Positions 9,901 to 17,199 are shown, counted from the stretch's first letter. The stretch: 64,000 nt of DNA from JAHJQZ01 sp963676075 (GCA_963676075.2 CAXXNZ010000018.1:20876-84875), one strand, 5' to 3'. Translations and numbers: made by a program. The notes: generated from the letters alone by a model not told the origin.

Positions 9901-12182
9901 GGATGCGCCATTTCGAACCGCGCGTCGCTCGCCGCAATGTCGTCGAGACCCTTGTATTCGACCGTCATAAGGCCAAGGCGAGCGAGATTCGGATTGGTGA
10001 TACGCCAGATCTTGAGCTGGTCGACCCAGAAGCGATGTGTGAGAACGTCGCGAAGCGCCCGCTCGGCATCCGAAAGCGCTGCACCCTGAAGCTCGGGGTT
10101 CGAGAGCCATTCAACCCGGAGATCGAGATGCTTGGAATCGAACCCGAGGCATCGCTGGAGCTCACGGCCGATCTGGTCGTCTTCTAGGCCGTCTTCGCCA
10201 GCGTTCTGCAGGGCCATGAGTGTGGCGGCCCGCATCAGGGAAACGAAGACGAAGTCGTTGAAGTGGCCCGACTGGAGCGCCGCGTCCTGACGGTTGTCGA
10301 TGAAGCCAAGAATCTTGCGATTGAAACGGTCCACCCCCGAGTCCGGTCGACTCATCCAGTTGAGGATGGCGGATACGATGATCGTGCTGGCTGAGCCGCG
10401 ACCTTCTGCAGTCAATCCCGCCAGTCGCGAACGATCCGTTCCGCGCGACAAGGTTGCCTCGCCGCAGGCGGGGCAGAAACGGAAGCGTCCGGGCTGGAAC
10501 CAACCATCGGTGCCTCCTTCCGTGATCACCGTGCCGGTGGCGTCCACGCGCATATGGCGGTGAACGAATCTTGAGTACTGCGACTTCAGCCGAACCGCGC
10601 CAGACTTCGCCGTCTCCTGCCAGGTCTCGGGATAGTCGGTGACCTGCCCCGTAAACTCGAGGTCGGGACGAGCCGGCATGAAGAAACCTGCTTCCGAGCC
10701 ATCATCACTGGAGGCGTCGGACATCTCGTCGATGTCCCGTTCCATGAGCTTTTCGACACTGCCTGCGCTTGTCCGAACGACCGGCAAATGCTCTTGTCCG
10801 CAGTTGGGGCAGAAGCGCAGCTGATAGAGCGGCTTGTCGCCGGCTTCGTCGGGAAGGAACTTTTGCCCGTCGAAAACGACCTTGCGCGCTCCCTCCGGCT
10901 GCACGGTCATGTAGACTTGGCCGGCACCGGAAACGAACTGATGCAGTCTCACGCCGAGGAACGCCTTGTCGCTGCCGGCGCCGGTACGCAGTTCCTCGCT
11001 TCGTCCTAGAACAAGCAGGAAGCGCTCGAGATAGTCCTTGCACATGACCTCGGCAACGCCACTGGCGGTCGACAGCAACGCAGATGCTTCCGTCAAGGAT
11101 CGCGGTCGGGCGCGGCTCCAGGTGCCGTCCGGAACACCGTCCGTCTTGCCCGCCTCCACACCGAGAACGGTCTCGATCCAGATCGCCACCGGATGGTCGG
11201 TGAGTTCGGCGTCCGACGCATGTTCGTTGATTGGCAATGCCATCGACGAGGCAAGTTTGTCGCGAACGGAATCGGCGTGGAGCTTGGGATTGGTCCTCCG
11301 TTCGAGTCGCTCGGTGATGACGTGGCTGGGATGGATTTCGCAGTCGAAGAGTTTGGACGCGACGGCTGCCACCGCGATCTCGGGGCGCTCATCGCTCGAC
11401 ATCGTTGCCGAGGTGCCAATGCACTGCAAACCGCCGGGCGCTAGTCTCCGACGCAGGCGACGGACCAGCATCGCAACGTCGGCGCCCTGGCGCCCCCGAT
11501 AGGTGTGGAGTTCGTCAAGCACAAGGGTCGACAAGCCTTCACAGTTTTTGAGCACCATCTGGTCGATTTCGTCCTGCCGCGTCAGAAGCAACTCGAGCAT
11601 TACGAAGTTTGTAAGCAAAATATCCGGGGGGTCGTCGGCGATCCGGCGACGATCCTCTTGGCTCTCCTGGCCGGTGAAGCGCGCGTAGGAGACCTTCACG
11701 CTTTCGTCTTTCCCGGCGAAGTACTTTGCCAGCTCCTCCTGTTGGGAGTTCGCCAGCGCGTTCATCGGATAGACGATGATCGCCCGTGTCTTTCGGGGTC
11801 CAGCCTTCCGGTTCCGGAGTGCGGCGCTAATGATCGGAATGAAAAAACAGAGCGACTTGCCCGATCCAGTGCCAGTGGTGACGACGAGATCATCGCCGTT
11901 GACACCGAATTCGGCTGCCACCTGCTGATGGTGTCGCAGCGTCCAGTCCTTGAAGATTTCGCCACAACCAGGGTGCAACGTACCCTGATCAACAAGGTCG
12001 GCGACCGTCGCCCCGAGCTTGTACTCGGGATTTATTTGGAGAACGGGCTCTGGCCAGAAACGTTTGGAGTCGTACTCGGCATCGATTTGCGCCTTGATGT
12101 CCTCAGCGCGAATATTGGCGAATGAACGGCTGAAGCCTTCGTATTGGTCGACCAGCGATCTCGCGAGATCAAAAACGTCCAT
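6966..12182 (-). CDS. DEAD/DEAH helicase with C-terminal DUF1998-type zinc domain (DrmA-DrmB or DruE-like)
   Basis: A 1738-residue helicase that opens the operon. Walker A is TGTGSGKS at 103-110, motif II is DELH at 223-226, and motif III GTSATMS begins at 256. A helicase C-terminal domain contains MELGVDIADL and QRGGRAGRNG. Zinc-finger-like CxxC pairs occur in the middle (FCPNCG, FCPACG) and later (CAECG, CRNCG). The C-terminal cluster CVAGCYRC lies near 1596-1603 and is typical of DUF1998. I chose the ATG at 12182 because GGAGGG lies 6 nt upstream; a TTG 12 nt earlier is inside that ribosome-binding site. In DISARM the helicase DrmA and the DUF1998 protein DrmB are separate genes; here both parts sit in one chain. 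DruE of Druantia has the same overall layout, so the system label is uncertain. A TTGACA at 12234-12229 could be a -35 element, but no good -10 follows. Confidence 0.88.
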   Translation of the reverse strand: MDVFDLARSLVDQYEGFSRSFANIRAEDIKAQIDAEYDSKRFWPEPVLQINPEYKLGATVADLVDQGTLHPGCGEIFKDWTLRHHQQVAAEFGVNGDDLVVTTGTGSGKSLCFFIPIISAALRNRKAGPRKTRAIIVYPMNALANSQQEELAKYFAGKDESVKVSYARFTGQESQEDRRRIADDPPDILLTNFVMLELLLTRQDEIDQMVLKNCEGLSTLVLDELHTYRGRQGADVAMLVRRLRRRLAPGGLQCIGTSATMSSDERPEIAVAAVASKLFDCEIHPSHVITERLERRTNPKLHADSVRDKLASSMALPINEHASDAELTDHPVAIWIETVLGVEAGKTDGVPDGTWSRARPRSLTEASALLSTASGVAEVMCKDYLERFLLVLGRSEELRTGAGSDKAFLGVRLHQFVSGAGQVYMTVQPEGARKVVFDGQKFLPDEAGDKPLYQLRFCPNCGQEHLPVVRTSAGSVEKLMERDIDEMSDASSDDGSEAGFFMPARPDLEFTGQVTDYPETWQETAKSGAVRLKSQYSRFVHRHMRVDATGTVITEGGTDGWFQPGRFRFCPACGEATLSRGTDRSRLAGLTAEGRGSASTIIVSAILNWMSRPDSGVDRFNRKILGFIDNRQDAALQSGHFNDFVFVSLMRAATLMALQNAGEDGLEDDQIGRELQRCLGFDSKHLDLRVEWLSNPELQGAALSDAERALRDVLTHRFWVDQLKIWRITNPNLARLGLMTVEYKGLDDIAASDARFEMAHPILAGARPAVRKAAMTALLDHMRINLAIKTGSLDAANVQALRERSQGLLRAPWNLSEENSRQSAALFLKAPGKTIAARDEMLRVRSGPTSALGRTLRASKIWGQRLSVEEYDHVLKDLLKALENEIIERSDTFAGEINPNWAVYPSAFVFKLGAGAAPGSRGNAYFSELYQILATMLRDRDPALFGLEAREHTAQVEQTTREVREARFRFRKADRDRLANVPKFAAKLQELADTATFLPVMFCSPTMELGVDIADLDTVFLRNVPPTPANYAQRGGRAGRNGQAALIVTYCAAQSPHDQYYFKNQDGIVAGRVRAPTIELDNQDLVESHLQAIWLAETGAELSPKIANVVDLENDRGSLNSDILALVSTSESQRRAAVIAKSILHADFEERAQDLPWLGDIDAYAECVMRKAPTRFNAAFDRWRSLLDSAERQLKDAQAAFGRYAATDQERRMAKRLTAQAQEQIQLLLAGEDSQSSDYFTYRYLATEGFLPGYNFPRLPLTAFVNSSSRGSRSRAPIQRARFVGISEFGPRSLIYHEGRAHRVNRVIIRAGSQEASGELTTQAFVICAECGCSHALPKPDFCRNCGTTLADSSEIRDGFRIENVETMPTERITANDEDRQRQGFEIRTVFEWPVRDAGRLDVRRSQLVESGELFAELTFGPATLIRRFNVGLRRRAKEEGLGYPINPASGYWLAAADDEDADAVKDPSKVQPQTIVPFVEDRKNALLLRFHGDRLPIETAATLQHALLRGIEMTFQLEEGEVLGEPLPSRDERNALLIYESTEGGAGVLARLVSEAGALRKVIDAAIQICHFDLEHFEAHGRAANALKDKGDAQCVAGCYRCLLSYYNQTDHAVIDRRSPQFHDLLSRLSRVEFAAQAFTTPVDGESADGVGSDGFDAALKANGLPPVDEKPFSLDGQSIPYIWRQHKFAVISPEQEAAVGQGLSDRGITYLVAPSGTETSQNTLRGIANALKEALP

Positions 12183-12255
12183 TGCACCCTCCAAGCCTCA
12201 ATAAAGGTTCAGGCGGGCGACTATTTTTGTCAACGCAATCGCAGACATACGTAGT

Positions 12256-12444
12256 TCACCCCTTGCTTTTGCGGGTCGCTAGCCAGTTACGGGTTGCTTC
12301 TTCAACGATGTCGTAGGCATTGCGGTCGTCGTCGACCGCCGCCTTCTTGAGTTCCTTGATGAGGGCTTCATCCATGTAGACCAGAAGCGACTTCCTCCCG
12401 TCCCGGCGCTTTCGAGTCGACGTGGAAGAAAGTCGCGCTGCCAT
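12256..12444 (-). CDS. Ribbon-helix-helix-type small regulator
   Basis: A 62-residue basic protein whose N-terminus (RKSLLVYMDEALIKELKKAA) has the beta-strand then two-helix pattern of ribbon-helix-helix (CopG/Arc-like) DNA-binding proteins. The ATG at 12444 follows a purine-rich GGGGGAAT. It lies 73 bp upstream of the DISARM-like helicase on the same strand and diverges from the FtsH-like gene, so it can control both directions. Two copies of GATAGCTA lie in its own promoter region, which fits autoregulation. It could instead be the antitoxin half of a toxin-antitoxin pair, but no toxin gene adjoins it. The fold is inferred from the residue pattern. Confidence 0.7.
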   Translation of the reverse strand: MAARLSSTSTRKRRDGRKSLLVYMDEALIKELKKAAVDDDRNAYDIVEEATRNWLATRKSKG

Positions 12445-12477
12445 GATTCCCCCGATTCCGCTGATGCAAAAGTGCTA

Positions 12478-12577
12478 GATAGCTACATAGTAAACGTGCC
12501 ACAGCTTTAACTATTTTGATAGCTAGAAACGCAATTCAGTTGACAGGGTTGTGTTCGTTCCCTATTTGTTCGCTATC
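12478..12577. promoter_or_regulatory. Divergent promoter region with repeated GATAGC operator-like motifs
   Basis: The spacer between the ribbon-helix-helix gene and the plus-strand FtsH-like operon carries GATAGCTA at 12478-12485 and again at 12518-12525, exactly 40 bp apart, and GATAGC on the minus strand at 12577-12572. A minus-strand TACTAT around 12495 could be the -10 of the regulator gene. The 40-bp phasing, close to four helical turns, suggests binding sites on one DNA face. The same hexamer appears twice upstream of the tnsA operon. Binding by the nearby regulator is inference; TnsB sites are an alternative. Confidence 0.45.
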
Positions 12578-12592
12578 AGAATGAGAACAGCC

Positions 12593-12700
12593 ATGCCCAT
12601 GTCCGCTTCCATCGCCGACCGCATGACCGCCCGCAGCACCGCTGCCGGCGCCGTTTTCGTTCGTCTCCGCTCGATATCCGGGTTCAAACCGCGCGCCTGA
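12593..12700 (+). CDS. Possible 35-residue leader ORF
   Basis: A short frame (MPMSASIADRMTARS...) that starts 8 nt after GAGAA and ends at TGA 12698-12700, about 100 bp ahead of the FtsH-like gene. Codon use is GC-rich like its neighbours, and the peptide is basic at the C-terminus. I do not recognise it. It may be a leader peptide or chance. The rest of the spacer to 12806 shows no other feature. Confidence 0.2.
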   Translation: MPMSASIADRMTARSTAAGAVFVRLRSISGFKPRA

Positions 12701-12806
12701 GCGCCCGAACCCTTTCCTGACATTTCGCCCGCCTCACGGGCATCGATGACCGGCCTCCGCCCGGACGCATTCGCGCGTCCCGCATTCGGCCGGCAGCGGA
12801 GACATC

Positions 12807-14747
12807 ATGATCGACGACGACTTGTGGCCGGATCCGGCCGACGACTTCGATTCCGAAAACGAATCGGTTTCCGAAAAGGACGATGACGTACCGAGTGCGA
12901 CGCGCGCCCTGGCCGAGGAACTGCTTATGCGCGCCATCGGCGACAACGGCATCACCGAGATTGCCGAACGACAGGGCTTCTGCCTCGTCGTAGCCACCGG
13001 TTCTGATGGGCTCGTAACCCCGACCGAGCGCCTGCTCGACGGCATGGGCGACTGGGACTTCACCGTGGCCAGGGTTGCGGAGAAGAAGCGGAAGGACGAC
13101 GACTTCACCCGCCGGTCCGTGGTCGGCTCCCTTACCGAGGGTGGTCGCGTTCTCGGCATCGCCGCCCGCTTCGACGCTCTGCCGGACGTCGTGCTGTCGG
13201 CGGCCGACAGGCATGTTGAGTTGCCGGCGATTTCGTCTGACATCGTCGCGGCCGTGATCAAGAAGATGACGGGGACGACGGTGGCCGTCCCGCCATCGGT
13301 TTCCCGCCTCGGGTTCGACGAGATCGTCCTGTGCCTGCGGCGCGGCGACAGTGCCGAGGACTGCCTCGCCCGCCTGGAGCGGGTGGCGAAGTCGGCGCGA
13401 CGGATCACGCCGATCCCCGACGATACGCCACCGATCGAGGCCCTGCACGGCTACGGCGACGCCAAAGTGTGGGCGATCGAACTGGTCGCGGACCTCGAAG
13501 CCTGGCGCAAGGGCAAGATCGAGTTCGCCGGTATCGACCGCGCCGTGGTCATGGCATCGCCGCCTGGACTTGGGAAGAGCACCTTCGTCAGGAGCCTGTC
13601 GAGGAGTGCGGGGCTGCCGCTGGTCGCGACGTCGGTTGGCGCCTGGTTCTCCGAAAGCACTGGCCATCTCGGTGCCGTCATCCAGGAAATCGACCGCGTC
13701 TTCCGCATGGCCAGCGCGGCAGCGCCGGCGGTCCTGTTCCTCGATGAGATCGATGCTGTGCCATCGAGGGCGACTCTCGACAGCCGCAACAGCGACTGGT
13801 GGATTCCCGTGGTGGGCCACTTGTTGACGCTGCTCGACAGCGCGGTGTCCGGGGCCACCGACCAGCTGATCGTCATCGGCGCCACCAATCACCCTGAGAA
13901 GTTGGATCCGGCATTGGTTCGTCCCGGCCGTCTCAACCGTGTCATCCACATCGGCCTGCCCGACGCCGCGGCACTCGAAGGCATCCTCCGACAGCACCTC
14001 GGCACCGACCTCGCCGGCGAGGACCTAACCGAAGCCGCCATGCTGGCAGTGGGCGGCACCGGCGCCAATGCGGTTGCCTGGGTACGGCGGGCAAGGCGCA
14101 CGGCCCGCGCAGCTGAACGGTCTATGGTCGTGGCCGATCTCGTCGCCGCCATCGCGCCGGCCGACAGCAGGCCATCCAGTGTCGTCGAACGCATCGCTGT
14201 TCACGAGGCCGGTCATGCCGCGATCGCCCATCTGCTCGGCACCGGCCAGGTGCGGTTCGTGTCGATCGTCCAGCGCGGCAATGCTGGTGGCGCCACCGCT
14301 GTCGATCCCGGCGATGGCATCACGATGCGCGGTGACGTCGAACGTGCCGTCATGCAGTCGCTCGGCGGCCGTGCGGCCGAGCAGGTGCTTCTCGGGGAAC
14401 CCGGCACCGGCGCAGGCGGCATCAACGACAGCGATCTCGCCAATGCGACCCGTTTGCTCGGGTTGCTGCACCTGGGGCTCGGCTTCGGCGAAACCATGAG
14501 CTTCCGCGGGGACGCGGAGGCTGTTTTCTCGATCCTTGCCATCGACGCCCGCGCGGCCGCTGCCGTCGAGGGCGACCTGCAGCGGCTCTATTCCAGCACA
14601 CTGGACCTGGTGCGCGGCAATGCCGACCTCGTGCGGGCGGTGGCCGATGCCCTGCTCGCGCGCCGTCACCTTGATGCCGACGCTTTCCTCGATGTCGTCG
14701 CCCGTCATCGCACGGGTGCGCAGCAGAAGGAGCAGTTCAATGGATGA
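12807..14747 (+). CDS. Soluble FtsH-like AAA+ ATPase / M41 zinc metalloprotease
   Basis: A 646-residue protein with a classical FtsH core and no transmembrane segment. The N-terminal 240 residues are acidic at first and have no recognised domain. The AAA+ module has Walker A PPGLGKST ending at T259, Walker B FLDEID with D313-E314, and the second region of homology (GATNHPEKLDPALVRPGRLNR). The M41 domain has the zinc motif HEAGH at 466-470 and the downstream LGGRAAE and NDSDLANAT segments that supply the third metal ligand in FtsH. A ribosome-binding GGAG lies 9 nt before the ATG. It overlaps the next gene by 8 nt. Housekeeping FtsH is membrane anchored and degrades membrane and regulatory proteins; this form should act in the cytosol. 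Its placement beside a Tn7-like operon suggests a role in controlling or dismantling transposition proteins, but that is inference. Confidence 0.88.
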   Translation: MIDDDLWPDPADDFDSENESVSEKDDDVPSATRALAEELLMRAIGDNGITEIAERQGFCLVVATGSDGLVTPTERLLDGMGDWDFTVARVAEKKRKDDDFTRRSVVGSLTEGGRVLGIAARFDALPDVVLSAADRHVELPAISSDIVAAVIKKMTGTTVAVPPSVSRLGFDEIVLCLRRGDSAEDCLARLERVAKSARRITPIPDDTPPIEALHGYGDAKVWAIELVADLEAWRKGKIEFAGIDRAVVMASPPGLGKSTFVRSLSRSAGLPLVATSVGAWFSESTGHLGAVIQEIDRVFRMASAAAPAVLFLDEIDAVPSRATLDSRNSDWWIPVVGHLLTLLDSAVSGATDQLIVIGATNHPEKLDPALVRPGRLNRVIHIGLPDAAALEGILRQHLGTDLAGEDLTEAAMLAVGGTGANAVAWVRRARRTARAAERSMVVADLVAAIAPADSRPSSVVERIAVHEAGHAAIAHLLGTGQVRFVSIVQRGNAGGATAVDPGDGITMRGDVERAVMQSLGGRAAEQVLLGEPGTGAGGINDSDLANATRLLGLLHLGLGFGETMSFRGDAEAVFSILAIDARAAAAVEGDLQRLYSSTLDLVRGNADLVRAVADALLARRHLDADAFLDVVARHRTGAQQKEQFNG

Positions 14748-14970
14748 CATCCTTGTCCGCGTGCTCACAAGGCTCCTGCGTGTCAACGACGAGCTTGGTG
14801 AGATCGCGTTCGAGCGCGCCGCCAACCGGGCGTTGGTGGCCATCGCCAGGTCCGTCCAGGTCGAAGCCGAGCGCAAGTCGGGCGTCGGAGAACCCGACCT
14901 CGGCCACGGCATCCTGCGGTTCCCCTCCGACAGGGTATCGACGGATCCGACCCCGAAGGGAGGTGCGTGA
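14740..14970 (+). CDS. Small helical protein coupled to FtsH-like protease
   Basis: A 76-residue protein (MDDILVRVLTRLLRVNDELG...) predicted to be mostly one or two amphipathic helices followed by a Pro/Gly-rich tail. Its ATG lies inside the end of the protease gene, giving an 8-nt overlap, which argues for coupled translation and a shared role such as adaptor or inhibitor. AAGGAGCAG 8 nt upstream can serve as ribosome-binding site. I do not recognise the family. Confidence 0.55.
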   Translation: MDDILVRVLTRLLRVNDELGEIAFERAANRALVAIARSVQVEAERKSGVGEPDLGHGILRFPSDRVSTDPTPKGGA

Positions 14971-15017
14971 TGACCGGCATGTCGCCGCAACATAGCGGGA
15001 AGAGCTACCGCCAGGAT

Positions 15018-15524
15018 CTAGCGGGTGGCGTCATGGATGACGGAGAGGCGTTGCCTCATGTTCCGGAATTCCTTCTCGACCTGACGAGGGTTCGCCGACT
15101 TGTCTATGGCCATGTCGAACAGGTCGTTGATCAATCGGGAAAGCTCCGCCCAAACCTCCCCATGAGGAGTGATGTCCCTTGGGTTGATGCCGCTCGGGCG
15201 TCTGGTGGAAAGTTCCTTCAGCCCCTCGTAATCGGTGAGGTAACGTCCGGTCCGCTTACCATGCTCGTCCATGATCTCACGCCTGATGAGAAGCTGTTCG
15301 CTGAGCTCTTCGATCCTGTCCAAGGTGAGTGGAATCGTGCGATGCGAACCGTCATTTTTCATGTAGGACCGGAAGGAGATTGGGCCTTCGGCACGCTGAA
15401 CCTCTTCGACGAAGATCTCGAAGCGAGTCAACATGGCCAAGTTTATGACAGTGTAGTCCTCTCCCACAGGACGGCGCTTCTCCCGCTTTTGCGGGCGCGG
15501 TGTGATGCCGGCATTGTTGGCCAT
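15018..15524 (-). CDS. Hypothetical protein, 168 residues
   Basis: A minus-strand protein, basic at the N-terminus (PRPQKREKRRPVGEDYT) and helical later, with no motif I recognise. The ATG at 15524 is preceded by GAGGGAA; an in-frame upstream start would add 13 residues without a better ribosome-binding site. It is convergent with the FtsH-like pair, ending 48 bp past that operon. It and the next minus gene are separated by 111 bp. Its place inside the transposon-like block suggests an element-encoded accessory function. No function is assigned. Confidence 0.6.
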   Translation of the reverse strand: MANNAGITPRPQKREKRRPVGEDYTVINLAMLTRFEIFVEEVQRAEGPISFRSYMKNDGSHRTIPLTLDRIEELSEQLLIRREIMDEHGKRTGRYLTDYEGLKELSTRRPSGINPRDITPHGEVWAELSRLINDLFDMAIDKSANPRQVEKEFRNMRQRLSVIHDATR

Positions 15525-15635
15525 ATTCGTTTCCCTCGGCTGGAGAACGAATATCACGTACATCTGGACGGGTGGTTAATCACGACAAGCGCCGGCTATT
15601 CCCGAACTACCAACGGTGAATCCGGGATCGCGTCG

Positions 15636-15989
15636 CTACGGCGCCGGTGGCACCGGGATGTCGAAACCGGCATCACGCGCTCGTTCGGCCAGCTCGTCGT
15701 CCATTTCGTCGAGCATGAAATCCCTGAGGGCATCGATTACGCCCTTTGCCAGCGAGCCGTTTTCTTCGATTTCCATCCCGAAAAGCTCCGGCTTCTCGGC
15801 GAGCATGGTCAGCAGCCATGCGTTCTCGACCTCTTCGGGGTCGGGCAGCAGGTCCTGAACGGCGTGGAGCGCCCCGTCCACGATCCCGAACATCGGATCG
15901 AAGCGGTCCGCGTCGTCGGGTCCGGGTGTTCCGATGGTGGCGAAGGCAACCTTCTTGGCGTTCTCGAACAGTTCCTCGTAAGCGGACAT
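15636..15989 (-). CDS. Small acidic hypothetical protein, 117 residues
   Basis: A strongly acidic, helical protein (MSAYEELFENAKKVAF...) rich in Glu and Asp, ending in a Pro-rich tail. I chose the ATG at 15989 because GGGAGAAA lies upstream; the frame extends further up but enters the promoter region shared with the tnsA operon. It diverges from the 51-codon ORF and tnsA, so the spacer to 16354 must hold promoters for both directions. Acidic small proteins near nucleases can be inhibitors or DNA mimics; that is only a possibility here. Confidence 0.55.
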   Translation of the reverse strand: MSAYEELFENAKKVAFATIGTPGPDDADRFDPMFGIVDGALHAVQDLLPDPEEVENAWLLTMLAEKPELFGMEIEENGSLAKGVIDALRDFMLDEMDDELAERARDAGFDIPVPPAP

Positions 15990-16161
15990 GATGGTTTCTC
16001 CCGGCTCGTTGGGTCCATCCTCGCCCCGTCCCACGAAAGGAACCACCCGTCCGCGAAGCATTTCGTTAACCATCACGAATCTTTTTTCGGACCGGAAATT
16101 AGCCCTCTTCCCGAGGGGAATTCGTACTCCGCATCCACTTGGAACTATTTTGTGCACGGTT

Positions 16162-16291
16162 GGCTATGTTTGGTAGCCGTTTCACATGCCTGGTTTTCCT
16201 GTGGTGATTTCATCCGGAACCAGAACGCATCCAGTTGGATCCATTTGCTATCCAAACGGATGCGTTTGATAGCCATGAAAGTGCGTTATAT
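16162..16291. promoter_or_regulatory. Promoter/operator region of the tnsABC-tniQ operon
   Basis: This divergent spacer is unusually AT-rich for the island and contains two nested inverted repeats. GGCTATGTTTGGTAGCC at 16162-16178 pairs GGCTA with TAGCC. GCTATC at 16247-16252 and GATAGC at 16268-16273 flank AAACG and CGTTT arms. GGATGCGTT also occurs in both orientations (near 16224-16232 and 16258-16266). TTATAT near 16286 is a plausible -10. The GATAGC arms match those at 12.5 kb, which suggests a common regulator; alternatively these are TnsB-binding sites at a transposon end. Confidence 0.45.
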
Positions 16292-16354
16292 TTCAGCGGT
16301 TTAGTCGATTTTTGCCCTCTTGAAGCCGAGCCGTCGTTGTGGTTCGAGGAGGGC

Positions 16355-16510
16355 ATGGCAACCGCGAAACGCACGTCCCGATCCCATCGACACCGCATGC
16401 CGCGACCGGCCCCCGGGCCCGGCCGGCCTGACGGGAACGTCTTTGCTTCACCACCGAACGACCAGTGCCTGGCGCGACATCCGCGACGGGCCCACCGAAA
16501 CAGGAGCTGA
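16355..16510 (+). CDS. Small Arg/His/Pro-rich ORF coupled to tnsA
   Basis: A 51-residue basic peptide (MATAKRTSRSHRHRMPRP...) with a strong GAGGAGGGC ribosome-binding site just before the ATG. Its stop codon TGA is 2 nt before the tnsA ATG, and AGGAG for tnsA lies within its last codons, so it looks translationally coupled to tnsA. The composition suggests an unstructured nucleic-acid-binding peptide or a leader that sets tnsA translation. No homologue comes to mind. Confidence 0.45.
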   Translation: MATAKRTSRSHRHRMPRPAPGPGRPDGNVFASPPNDQCLARHPRRAHRNRS

Positions 16511-16512
16511 AG

Positions 16513-17199
16513 ATGCCCTACGTTACTTCCACGCCCAAGGTCATGCGCGAAAACCGTCGCCATAAGAATGACCGCGACCGTCGCACCGCCCATCACGGTT
16601 ACTTCTATTCCTTCCGCAGGGACGAAATGATCCCGTACCGGGGAACCCTTGCGTTCGATTTTCTCGTCCTCGCCGAGGCCCACCCCGACACCCTTCGCAT
16701 CGACACGCGCCCGCCGCCGATTCCCTGGTGGGACGGAGACGGCTGGACCGATTACTACCCGCGCTACGTCGTGACCCTCCGGCACGGTGATGTGCCCGGT
16801 TCGGTCCGGCGTATCGACGTCGAGGTGCTCTACTCGTTCGAACTCGAGCGTCGGAAGGCCGAGTTCGACGCCATCCGCTGCGAGGCGACGCAGCAGTTCC
16901 GTGCCTTCGAATGGTTCACCGAGAAGGATCTGCGCGTCGAGCCGCGACTGACCAACGCCAAGACCATCCTGCAGTATGCCGGCCCCGACCAGGCACCGGA
17001 GGATGCCGTCGCGACCGTCCGCCAGGTCTCGCGGGGAACGAAGGCCTTCACGATCGACGAGCTCGTCGCCACCGGTGCGCTGTCCTTCCGGCACGCGCTG
17101 GTCGCCACCCTCAACCTCGTCGCTTCCGGCGAACTGGAGATCGAGACCCATCGGATCATCGACGGAGCCAGCCGTATCACCCGGAGGGCGGTGCAATGA
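16513..17199 (+). CDS. tnsA: TnsA-like endonuclease, catalytic residues apparently lost
   Basis: A 228-residue protein whose order of segments follows TnsA: a basic N-terminus, a LAFDFLVLAEAHP helix (52-58 around E55), a strand pair, then YYPRYVVTLR at 81-90 and RIDVEVLYSF at 100-109, then an FEWFTEKDLR helix-strand and a C-terminal winged-helix region. In active TnsA the strand pair carries the Asp of a PDF-like motif and an E/QxK motif. Here the Asp position is R84 and the Lys position is L106, so two metal-site residues look absent. TnsA normally cuts the 5' ends of the transposon to allow cut-and-paste movement. The gene ends in an ATGA overlap with tnsB. Identity as TnsA rests on position and pattern more than on catalytic motifs. 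Confidence 0.75.
   Translation: MPYVTSTPKVMRENRRHKNDRDRRTAHHGYFYSFRRDEMIPYRGTLAFDFLVLAEAHPDTLRIDTRPPPIPWWDGDGWTDYYPRYVVTLRHGDVPGSVRRIDVEVLYSFELERRKAEFDAIRCEATQQFRAFEWFTEKDLRVEPRLTNAKTILQYAGPDQAPEDAVATVRQVSRGTKAFTIDELVATGALSFRHALVATLNLVASGELEIETHRIIDGASRITRRAVQ

Noticed and set aside
12684..13997. A 437-codon open frame on the minus strand opposite the FtsH-like gene
   Set aside because: It is antisense to clear AAA+ and M41 motifs, lacks a recognisable product, and is explained by GC-rich codon bias.
14967..16304. A 445-codon plus-strand frame across the two minus-strand hypothetical genes
   Set aside because: Low-complexity composition and no domain; the minus-strand frames have ribosome-binding sites and natural protein composition.
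16911..17195. Longer N-terminus for TnsB inside the tnsA gene
   Set aside because: The ATG at 17196 has GGAGGG upstream and an ATGA overlap with tnsA; the longer reading is a low-complexity shadow of tnsA.
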